Shown piece after piece: positions 6,910 through 14,557 of a DNA stretch of 64,000 bases. Source of the stretch: Paraburkholderia sp. ZP32-5 (GTDB lineage Bacteria > Pseudomonadota > Gammaproteobacteria > Burkholderiales > Burkholderiaceae); contig NZ_JAJEJP010000001.1 of NCBI RefSeq assembly GCF_021390495.1, forward strand, positions 1,612,001 through 1,676,000. Reading direction: 5' to 3'. Numbering within the stretch: the stretch's first letter is position 1; every line of letters begins with the position of its first letter. The position numbers were made by a program, and so were the translations under genes. Below the pieces are notes generated by a model. The model did not search any database, was not told where the DNA came from, and saw only the letters and a program-made list of their open reading frames with translations.

Positions 6910-9699
6910 ATGCCCGCGAGACCCGCTAGCTGGATCGCCGCACTGCTGTGCGCGGCGCTGTTGCTATGCATCGGGGTGCTACCGCTGCAAGCCGCGGCCG
7001 CCGGACCCGCGGTCGGCACCGGCACGCCGGTGATTCCCGCATTGCAGAGCCTGATCAATAGCGCAACGGTCAGCGCGGCAGCGCCGGCTTCGGCGGCCTC
7101 GGGCGCCTCCGCGGCCGAAGCGGCGTCCGCGCCGTCGCCCGCCAGCCAGGCGGAACTCGCGCGTTCGCTCGACAGCGTGATCGCCACACTCGACAACGAC
7201 CGCCAGCGCAGCGCGCTCGTCAGCCAGTTGAAGAAACTGCGCGACGTATCGCAAAACGCGGCGCAAACCGTCGGACCGGCCGCGCCTGCGCCACCGAGCC
7301 CGGGCCTGCTCGGCGCAATCGCATCGGGCATCGCGTCGTTCGAATCCGACGTGCATCAGGGCCGCACACCGGTGCGCTACTGGGGCGGACGTCTGAACGC
7401 GGCCGGCAACGAACTGTTCACGATCGTCTCAGGCCAGGGGCGCGAGAGCCTCGGCCGCATCCTGCTGTCGATGGTCGCGATGCTGGCCGGCTGGGGTGCC
7501 TGCGCGGGCGCGCTGATCTATCTGCAGCACCGGCTTTATCGGCGCCTCGGCATCGATTTCAAACTGCGGCCGAATCCGACCACGCGCGAACTGTTGATCT
7601 TCGCGCTGCGCCGCGTCGGTCCGTGGATCATCGCGTTTCTTGCCGCGCTGCTGTTCGTGCGCGCGATGCCGGATGCGCTCGGCCGCACGCTCGGCATGGT
7701 GGTCGCGTATGCGATCGTCGCGGGCGCGGTGTTTTCGGCGATCTGCCTGATCATGTTTTCGCTGTTCGGCTCGGGGCACCGGCGGGTCGCGGTGCGTCTG
7801 CTGATCGATCACGCGCGGCGCGTGCTGTTCGTGATCGGCGTGTGCGGCGCGCTCGGTGACGCGGCGGTCAATTACGACGTCGCGCATCAGCTCGGCTCGA
7901 ATCTCGCCGCGCTGATTTCGACCGCGGCCAATATGACGGCCGCCGTGCTGACCGGCTATTTCGCGGTCGCGTTCCGGCGTCCGGTCGCGCATCTGATCCG
8001 CAACCGGCCCTACGAGCAGCGCAACGATCACAAGGCGGCGACCGACGCGTTCGACGTGCTCGCCGCGCTGTGGCACGTGCCGGTGCTCGTGCTCGCGGCT
8101 GCATCGGTGGTCGCGACGATCGGCGGCTCGGGTTCGAGCGAAAACGTGCTGCAGATTTCGATCGTCACCGCGCTGCTGCTGGTGCTGGCGTTTTTCCTGT
8201 CGGCGATCGTGCTGCGCATGACGCGCCCGCGCAGTGCGCGCGCGCGGCGCCGCTCTCCGTATCTGACGCGGCTGCTGCGGTTTTGCGGCACGCTGCTCAC
8301 GCTGTTCATCTGGCTGTTTTTCTTCGAACTCGCGGCGCGTCTGTGGGGTGTGTCGCTGGCCGCGATGGTCGAGAAAAACGTCGCGGCGCGCGGCGTCGCG
8401 CATGCGATGACGGCCATCGTCGCGACGCTGTTCATCGCGTGGCTGCTGTGGATTCTGGTCGACACCGCGATCACCGAGGCACTCAATCCGGGCAGTGCAC
8501 GCAACAAGGCGCGCGCGCCGAGCATGCGCGCACGCACGATGCTGCCGCTCGTGCGCAACGTGCTGCTGGTGACGATCATGATGATCGCCGGCATCGTCAC
8601 GGCGGCCAATCTCGGCATCAACGTGACGCCGCTGCTCGCGGGCGCGGGCGTGATCGGTCTCGCGATCGGCTTCGGCGCGCAGTCGCTCGTGACCGATCTG
8701 ATCACGGGGCTGTTCATCATCATCGAGGACACGATTTCGGTCGGCGACTGGATCGACGTCGACGGCGGGCACGCGGGCACGGTCGAACATCTGTCGATTC
8801 GTACCGTGCGGCTGCGTGACGGGCAGGGCGCGATTCACGCGATCCCGTTCTCGCAGATCAAGATCGTGAAGAACCTGTCGCGCGATTTCGCGTATGCGGT
8901 GTTCGAGGTGCGCCTGTCGTTCTCGACCGACGTCGATCAGATCATGGAGCTGATTCGCGAGGTCGGCGCCGAACTGATGGCCGATTTCCGTTACCGGCGC
9001 GAGATGCTCGGACCGATCGAGGTGTGGGGGCTCGACCGCTTCGATCCGAACTGGATGGTCGTCAAAGGGCAGATCAAGACGCGGCCGCTGCAGCAATGGA
9101 GCGTCGCGCGCGCGTTCAATCTGCAGCTCAAACGCAAGATGGACGAAGCGGGGATCGAGATTCCGGTCGCGCAGATGCGGGTGTATACGTCATCGAAGGA
9201 TAGCGAGGGTGAGCCGTTGCGCGACGATGAAATGACGGGTTTTGTCGCGCCGGTCGATGGGCGGGAGAGCCGCCCTGCGCATGGTGAGTTACGTGTGCAG
9301 GAGCATGAGCGTGCCCATGAGCGGGATCATGAGTGGACGCGGCAAAGCGTGCGTGATCGGGCTGGGACTGTGATGTCGGCGCGGGCGCACGAAAGAACAT
9401 ACGACACGCCGTACGAAAGAGCGCACGAGCGGACTGACGAATGGACGCCGGAAAGTGCTCCTGAACGGAGCCGCGAGAGGGCCCATGAAAAGACCCACGA
9501 AAGGGCACATGAGAGCGCGCATACGAGTGCGCGCGAGCCGGCCGGCATTGGCGCTTCGCCGCACGCATCGACGCAGTTGCCGCTTGCGCCGGCGCGCGAT
9601 GTATCGCACGAGCCGCGACCCGCGCCGCCGCCCACTGAACAGACCGCACCGGTTTCGCCGCAGATTCCGACGGCTGGCGATGCGAGCGGCAAGAGCTGA
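6910..9699 (+). CDS. MscS-type mechanosensitive ion channel, large, YbiO-like
   Basis: About 929 residues from the chosen start. MPARPASWIAALLCAALLL begins a signal peptide ending near QAAAAG, then a periplasmic helical and low-complexity part to about 170, several membrane helices (about 180-540), and the MscS core. The pore helix GAGVIGLAIGFGAQSL lies near residue 577, followed by the beta domain starting EDTISVGDWIDVDGG. Such channels release solutes during osmotic downshock from the inner membrane. The C-terminus is odd: from about 9290 to 9540 it is built of short His/Glu/Arg units such as ERAHE, KTHERAHE and ERTDEWT, absent from ordinary family members. ATGs at 6850 or 6739 are possible but would bury the signal peptide. 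Its last codons lie in a 78-bp tandem duplication. Confidence 0.85.
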   Translation: MPARPASWIAALLCAALLLCIGVLPLQAAAAGPAVGTGTPVIPALQSLINSATVSAAAPASAASGASAAEAASAPSPASQAELARSLDSVIATLDNDRQRSALVSQLKKLRDVSQNAAQTVGPAAPAPPSPGLLGAIASGIASFESDVHQGRTPVRYWGGRLNAAGNELFTIVSGQGRESLGRILLSMVAMLAGWGACAGALIYLQHRLYRRLGIDFKLRPNPTTRELLIFALRRVGPWIIAFLAALLFVRAMPDALGRTLGMVVAYAIVAGAVFSAICLIMFSLFGSGHRRVAVRLLIDHARRVLFVIGVCGALGDAAVNYDVAHQLGSNLAALISTAANMTAAVLTGYFAVAFRRPVAHLIRNRPYEQRNDHKAATDAFDVLAALWHVPVLVLAAASVVATIGGSGSSENVLQISIVTALLLVLAFFLSAIVLRMTRPRSARARRRSPYLTRLLRFCGTLLTLFIWLFFFELAARLWGVSLAAMVEKNVAARGVAHAMTAIVATLFIAWLLWILVDTAITEALNPGSARNKARAPSMRARTMLPLVRNVLLVTIMMIAGIVTAANLGINVTPLLAGAGVIGLAIGFGAQSLVTDLITGLFIIIEDTISVGDWIDVDGGHAGTVEHLSIRTVRLRDGQGAIHAIPFSQIKIVKNLSRDFAYAVFEVRLSFSTDVDQIMELIREVGAELMADFRYRREMLGPIEVWGLDRFDPNWMVVKGQIKTRPLQQWSVARAFNLQLKRKMDEAGIEIPVAQMRVYTSSKDSEGEPLRDDEMTGFVAPVDGRESRPAHGELRVQEHERAHERDHEWTRQSVRDRAGTVMSARAHERTYDTPYERAHERTDEWTPESAPERSRERAHEKTHERAHESAHTSAREPAGIGASPHASTQLPLAPARDVSHEPRPAPPPTEQTAPVSPQIPTAGDASGKS

Positions 9700-9820
9700 T
9701 ATGTGTGACGGTTTCCGGCGGGTTGCGCCTGCATCGCATCATTTCCGATGGCTGGAGATGCAGGCGGCAAGAGCTGAGACGCGAGACGGTTCCGGCGGAC
9801 TGCGCCTGCACTTCCGCATG
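9665..9820 (+). repeat. 78-bp imperfect tandem duplication over the end of the MscS gene
   Basis: The unit beginning TTCCGACGGCTGG at 9665 is repeated from 9743 as TTCCGATGGCTGG. Both copies contain GGCAAGAGCTGA and, further on, TGCGCCTGCA, with a few substitutions and one single-base gap. The first copy contains the stop codon of the channel gene (9697-9699); the second lies downstream and is non-coding as far as can be seen. This looks like a local duplication of the gene end. Confidence 0.75.
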
Positions 9821-9907
9821 CGTGTTTCGTCAAACTAGCAGCGACAGCCGGGCGCGATTACCTCGATCGATACCGGCCGCTGCTGCAGCATGCTTGACGC
9901 CCATCGA

Positions 9908-10576
9908 TCAAACCAATACCGCCGGATCGGCCACGCGCACGATGTCATTCACGCCGGTGCCGATCCGTGCGCCTTCGACGCCGTAGACATGCAGCGACAC
10001 GGCGGCCGCCTTGCTGCTGTTGCCGAGCTGATGAATCGCGCCACGGCCGCCACGCACGAACGACACCGCGCCGCGCTTGCGCGCCTGCGAGCGCAACGGG
10101 TTCGCACAAGCCTGCGCGTCATTCCATTCGTAGATCGTCTCGCTCAGTTCGCCGTCGACCACCGCGTAACTGCACCACGTGTGGTGCCCATGCACGGGGC
10201 TCGCCTGGCCCGGCTGCCAGACCAGCGCGGCGACCGCATAGCGGCCGAGCGGATCGGCGGCGAGCAGGTGGCGGCGATAGCGTTCGGCCGAGCCTTCGCG
10301 TTGCTCCGGGCTGAGCAGATCCGGGTCGCCGGCCGCGTCCGCGAGCGCGATTCGCATGCTGCGCGCAAAGAACGTCGAGCGCGCCGATTCGGGAAACTTG
10401 GCGCTGGCCTCGAGTATCGCGTCCAGTGTGTCGCACAGCCGCTCGAGCGGCGCGCAGGCGCGGCGATCCGTCCCGCAGGCGGACGATGCGTCGGCGCCGA
10501 GACTGGCTGGATCGGTCAGCGAGGCGAGGAGGCTGGAGGTGCGCTCGAAACGGCTGGTGCGAAGATCGTCGCTCAT
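9908..10576 (-). CDS. Thiol dioxygenase, cysteine dioxygenase type I family
   Basis: A 222-residue cupin-type iron enzyme that adds dioxygen to a small thiol, most likely cysteine, giving the sulfinate. The iron ligands expected are H129 and H131 in PVHGHHTWC and H182 in GAIHQLG; a further SLHVYG strand with H196 follows. The cysteine at 135 is one position off from the Cys that forms the Cys-Tyr cofactor in mammalian cysteine dioxygenase, so 3-mercaptopropionate dioxygenase activity cannot be excluded. It is divergent from a DecR-like Lrp regulator, and DecR in E. coli responds to cysteine, which supports a role in cysteine catabolism. Length is usual for bacterial members. Start at 10576. 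Confidence 0.85.
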   Translation of the reverse strand: MSDDLRTSRFERTSSLLASLTDPASLGADASSACGTDRRACAPLERLCDTLDAILEASAKFPESARSTFFARSMRIALADAAGDPDLLSPEQREGSAERYRRHLLAADPLGRYAVAALVWQPGQASPVHGHHTWCSYAVVDGELSETIYEWNDAQACANPLRSQARKRGAVSFVRGGRGAIHQLGNSSKAAAVSLHVYGVEGARIGTGVNDIVRVADPAVLV

Positions 10577-10685
10577 GGTCGTAGTGCAGCGTGCCCGCTG
10601 CTTGTCGGCTATTTTCGGTACGGATATTTATACCCGTTTGACCGGAGAAAGAGTTTCCATATAATTCCCCTCAGGCTCTAAAACG

Positions 10686-10700
10686 TAGAATAATTTCCTA
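10686..10700. promoter_or_regulatory. Candidate Lrp-type operator
   Basis: TAGAATAATTTCCTA agrees with 13 of 15 positions of the E. coli Lrp consensus YAGHAWATTWTDCTR. It lies 14 bases before the start of the Lrp-type regulator and between the two divergent genes. Its first six bases TAGAAT could also serve as a -10 element, so binding would repress. The match is to a consensus recalled from the Lrp literature; binding is inferred. Confidence 0.6.
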
Positions 10701-10713
10701 TCTGGGGTGTCTT

Positions 10714-11187
10714 ATGGGCATGGATATCATCGATCGCAAGCTACTGGAACTGTTGCAGGAAGACGCGACGATGCCGATCGCCGAACTCGCGCAGCGCGTG
10801 AATCTGTCGCAGACGCCGTGCTGGAAGCGGCTGCAGCGCTTGAAGGAGGCGGGCGTGATTCGCGCGCAGGTGGCGCTGTGCGACGCGCGCAAGCTGGGAG
10901 TGGGCACGACGGTGTTCGTCGCGGTGCGCACCAACCAGCACACCGAGGCGTGGGCCACCGCATTCACGCAGGCGGTGCGGGACATTCCGGAAGTGGTCGA
11001 GGTGTACCGGATGAGCGGCGAGACCGACTATCTGCTACGCGTGGTGGTATCCGATATCGACGACTACGACCGGATCTACAAGCGGCTGATCACGGCCGTG
11101 CCGCTATACGACGTGAGTTCGAGTTTTGCGATGGAACAGATCAAATATTCGACGGCGCTGCCGGTGCGCTCTTCTGCAGTAACGTGA
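10714..11187 (+). CDS. decR: Lrp/AsnC family regulator, DecR-like
   Basis: A 157-residue regulator. Residues 1-60 form the helix-turn-helix domain with IDRKLLELLQEDA and NLSQTPCWKRLQRL, and the rest is the RAM ligand-binding domain with VVEVYRMSGETDYLLRVV. The C-terminal SSFAMEQIKYSTALP is almost the same as I recall for E. coli DecR (YbaO), a cysteine-responsive activator of cysteine detoxification. A GGGGTG ribosome site lies five bases before the ATG. Divergent placement next to a thiol dioxygenase and an Lrp-like box in the gap suggest that it controls that gene in response to cysteine. The gene name is by similarity only. Confidence 0.85.
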   Translation: MGMDIIDRKLLELLQEDATMPIAELAQRVNLSQTPCWKRLQRLKEAGVIRAQVALCDARKLGVGTTVFVAVRTNQHTEAWATAFTQAVRDIPEVVEVYRMSGETDYLLRVVVSDIDDYDRIYKRLITAVPLYDVSSSFAMEQIKYSTALPVRSSAVT

Positions 11188-11431
11188 AAACCGCCGGCTA
11201 CGTGCGCGGTGCCGGCCGGTTGCCAGATGATCGTCAGGCAGTTGCCTGGCACGGTAACGGTTGATGCGCATCGCCGTGAGTGGGTGCGGCGCTTGCTGGG
11301 TCGAAGACGAGCGCCACGTGTTTCGCATCCTCGCCGGTGCTGCTGGCTGCAAGCCGTGTGCAAGCTCAGTGGGCGTAGAATTCCGCCTTCCGTGACCCAT
11401 CCGCGATTACTTCGCGAACCGAGCCTGCTTC

Positions 11432-11641
11432 ATGAACAAACCGCCGCGCAAGAAGAACCCGACCTTTGGCATCGCCGTCTTTATCGTGGTCGCGATCCTG
11501 CTGGTGATCGCCACGCTGTTCTATAACGCGATCCACGAAAAGCACGAGGCCGACAGTCAGGACGCGCAGGGGCCTTCGGTGGCATCGCAGGCCGCGGCAG
11601 CCGCCAACGCGATGAAGCCCGCGAGCGGCGCGGCGCAGTAA
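11432..11641 (+). CDS. Small single-span membrane protein
   Basis: A 69-residue protein. A basic N-terminus (NKPPRKKNP) precedes one hydrophobic helix, about residues 12-31 (FGIAVFIVVAILLVIATLF), and a polar Ala/Ser-rich tail follows. The positive-inside rule places the tail in the periplasm. No known family is recognised. The gene lies between the Lrp-type regulator and the convergent FUSC gene. Coding status rests on the sensible signal-anchor layout and clean codon pattern, so it is less certain than larger genes. Confidence 0.6.
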   Translation: MNKPPRKKNPTFGIAVFIVVAILLVIATLFYNAIHEKHEADSQDAQGPSVASQAAAAANAMKPASGAAQ

Positions 11642-11759
11642 CGCGAGGCCGCTTCCGGTCTGCTTTTCGTCCGCTCCCCGTCTGTTCCTGGTTTGCTCCC
11701 CGGGCTCACCCGCGGCCGTTCGCTCGCCGATCCCGGCTGCTTCCCGGCCAGCTCCGGTT

Positions 11760-14330
11760 TCACTCGTCCGGCAGCCGGATGATGCTCGCATCCTTGCGAA
11801 TCTGCGCCGACGCCGCGAGCATCTGCTTGCACTGGTGAGCCAGTTGCTTCATGTCATGCACGGCATCGGCCGTATAGTCCGGCGATTTCTCCGATGCGAC
11901 GACCATCGCATCGAGTTCGCGAGTCATCAGCTTGATCTGTTCGCTTTGCTCGCCGGGCAACGCGGTGCCGGCTTCGGCGGCAGTGAGGTTGTCACGCACG
12001 AGCGTGAGCGCGCGCTGCAGCGGCTGTAGCGAGATGTCGTCGGCCTGCTGCCGTTGTTGCGCGGACGTGCGCAGCAATGGCGCGGCGGCGGTGATCTGCG
12101 ACGCAAGCACGTGGCTACGCACGAGCAGACCGTTGAGCTCGGGCACGAACTTCTGCGCGGATTTCGGTTCGAGCATCATTCGCTGGAACGCCTGTCCGAG
12201 ATTCGCGAATGCGACGTGGACGTTCTTGCGCGCGAGCCGGTAGCGATAATCGCGATCGAGCGCGGTGGCCGCCGCGGCCGCTGCTGCCGACGCGCCGCTG
12301 GCGGAGCGGGCGGTCGCATTGGTGATGGTGGCGGGGTTGCTGGCGTTGGCGGCATTGTTCGGGGTTGCGCTTGTGGTGGAGTCGGCGGTTGGTGGTGCGG
12401 CCACGGCGACGTCGGCAGCCATCCTTGCGTCGGCTTCAGTTCTGATCGCTGCGCCAGTCCCGACCGCACCAGTGCCGGCACCGGCATTAGCCCCAGCACC
12501 CGCACGCGCCCCAGCGAACGCCGGCCCCGCAAAACCAATCGCCGGATCAGCCATCGCCGCTGCCGGCGCGCGCGCGCCGGCTTCGGTCACGGCAGCCACG
12601 ACGGCCGCCGCCGGCTTGCCGCTCCACCACCAGCTCGCCTCCAGATACTGCCGCGTCGCGCTGATCATGTTGTTCACGAGCTTGCCCATCAGCCGGTATT
12701 CCCAGTACGGGAACAGATGGCTCGCTGCGATCGCGATCGCGCAGCCGACCACGGTGTCGATCGCGCGCTCGCCGATGATGCGCATGCTGCCCGGCGCGAG
12801 CAGATGAAACAGCATCAGCACATACGACGACGTGAACACCACGCTCGCGGTGTAATTGAACAGCAGCAGGCTATAGCTCATTACCATCGACGCGAACATC
12901 ACGACCATCAGGATGTGCGGCTCCTTCACGAAGATGATCAACGCGATGCTCGCCGCGCAGCCGATCAGCGTGCCGATGATCCGCTGGCCGTTACGCTGCT
13001 TGGTCAGCGAATAACCCGGCTTCAGGATGATGACAGTGGTCATCACGATCCAGTACGCGTTGGTGAGCGGCAGCAGTCGGCCCAGCCAGAAGCCGATGGC
13101 GACCGCGATCGTCACCCGCAGCGCGTGACGGAAGCTCGGCGAGGCCATCGTCAGATTCGAGAAGATCTGCCCGAACGGCACGCGACGGCTCGATACGAAG
13201 CGGTTGAGCGCTTCGTCGATGCGCAATTCGGTTTCGGTCGCGCTTGGTTCGGTCGTCAGATTGCGGCGCATCTTGTCGATCAGCCGCGTAGCGCTCCAGA
13301 TGCGCCGGAAATTCGCCGAAACCGCCGAATACGCCTCCGGGTTCTGCGCGGGCAACGACTGCTTGCGCATCAGCTCGATTTCATACTCGATCGCCCGCAA
13401 TTCGGCCTTCACGTTCACGCGCTTGCGCGGTGCCTGATTCTGCAGCACCGCGAGCCCGATTTCTTCGAGATCTTCGGCTGCCTTGCGGATCAGGTCGCGA
13501 TAGAACACCAGCAGATCGGAGCCGCCGAACGTGCTGCGCACCAGCGTGTAATCGGTTTGCGCGCCGACGAACAGTTCGTGCAGATCGACGGTATTGATGA
13601 ACAGGTTGTACAGCATCGCGCGGCGCGGTTCGAGCTTGCCGCGTTTTAACGTCGGCAGATTGCGCAGCACGATGTCGCGCGCGGCGTCCTGGCGTTCGAC
13701 CGTAGAGATCTGCTTGTCGACGAGATTGCGATAGCACTCGTCGAGATCGTTGTCGAGGTCGTAAAACGCGGCGCGCGCGAGCAGATAGTCGGCGCACGCG
13801 AACACGCTTTCGGCGAGCGCCTGCTGCTCGATGCGATGCATCATCCAGCGGCTCACGAAGGTCGACCAGTACGTGTACCAGAGGCCGCCGAGCAGAATCC
13901 ACGATGCATTGACGAGCGCCTGCATCGGCGTGAAGTGCTCCTCGAGCGTCATGATCATCATGAACAGCGTCGCGAAGCTGATTTGCGGCCAGCGGTTGCC
14001 GTACACGACGATCAGCGACAGCACGAACGTGAGCGGCACGACGGTGCACCACAGCGCCACCGGATTGACGGTGGCAAGCCCGGTGGCGAGCGCGGACAGA
14101 AAGCCGATCACCGTGCAGGCCAGCATCTCGTTGTGCTTGTATTTCAGTGGGCCCGGCATGTCGACCACGCAGGCGCCGAGCGCGCCGGTCGCGATCGTGA
14201 AGCCGAGTTCACGATCGTGAAAGACGATCAGGCACAGGATGGCCGGTAACGACACGCCGACCGCGATACGCAGCCCTCCATAGAAGTACTGGCTATAGAG
14301 GAATTTTTTTATTTCGACCGAATAGCGCAT
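11760..14330 (-). CDS. FUSC family inner-membrane protein (YccS/YhfK-like)
   Basis: An 856-residue membrane protein with two hydrophobic blocks (about residues 15-165 and 405-545), each of several helices, separated by a long soluble helical region. This duplicated layout is typical of the FUSC/YccS/YhfK group, which includes aromatic acid and fusaric acid efflux proteins. The second block contains LPLTNAYWIVMTTVIILKPG, a segment conserved in the group. The C-terminal soluble domain is split by a low-complexity Ala/Gly/Thr/Asn stretch of about 115 residues (roughly 570-687), encoded at 12270-12620. No membrane-fusion partner lies beside it, so a transport role is inferred from family only. 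It appears monocistronic and converges on the small membrane protein gene. Confidence 0.83.
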   Translation of the reverse strand: MRYSVEIKKFLYSQYFYGGLRIAVGVSLPAILCLIVFHDRELGFTIATGALGACVVDMPGPLKYKHNEMLACTVIGFLSALATGLATVNPVALWCTVVPLTFVLSLIVVYGNRWPQISFATLFMMIMTLEEHFTPMQALVNASWILLGGLWYTYWSTFVSRWMMHRIEQQALAESVFACADYLLARAAFYDLDNDLDECYRNLVDKQISTVERQDAARDIVLRNLPTLKRGKLEPRRAMLYNLFINTVDLHELFVGAQTDYTLVRSTFGGSDLLVFYRDLIRKAAEDLEEIGLAVLQNQAPRKRVNVKAELRAIEYEIELMRKQSLPAQNPEAYSAVSANFRRIWSATRLIDKMRRNLTTEPSATETELRIDEALNRFVSSRRVPFGQIFSNLTMASPSFRHALRVTIAVAIGFWLGRLLPLTNAYWIVMTTVIILKPGYSLTKQRNGQRIIGTLIGCAASIALIIFVKEPHILMVVMFASMVMSYSLLLFNYTASVVFTSSYVLMLFHLLAPGSMRIIGERAIDTVVGCAIAIAASHLFPYWEYRLMGKLVNNMISATRQYLEASWWWSGKPAAAVVAAVTEAGARAPAAAMADPAIGFAGPAFAGARAGAGANAGAGTGAVGTGAAIRTEADARMAADVAVAAPPTADSTTSATPNNAANASNPATITNATARSASGASAAAAAAATALDRDYRYRLARKNVHVAFANLGQAFQRMMLEPKSAQKFVPELNGLLVRSHVLASQITAAAPLLRTSAQQRQQADDISLQPLQRALTLVRDNLTAAEAGTALPGEQSEQIKLMTRELDAMVVASEKSPDYTADAVHDMKQLAHQCKQMLAASAQIRKDASIIRLPDE

Positions 14331-14557
14331 CGACTACCTGGAATCCGTTCACCGAGAGAACCGAAGTTGAAAAGACAGCGCGAAACTGCCGTTGAGTCTA
14401 ACTGATTTTGCCCGCGTTCTGACCTCGGCCGTTTGGCCAGGTTATGCCCTGGGAGCGCGTTTGTTATGCTGTCGCTTCAATGTCCGCCATGGCTTGCGCA
14501 TGCCTCTCGCGAGCCGGCCGCGTGCCGCTTCTTCGTGCAGCATCTGATCCGGAATTC

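Noticed and set aside
7429..9096. Large minus-strand open frame inside the MscS gene
   Set aside because: Arg/His/Asp-rich shadow translation; the plus-strand frame has the MscS pore and beta domain.
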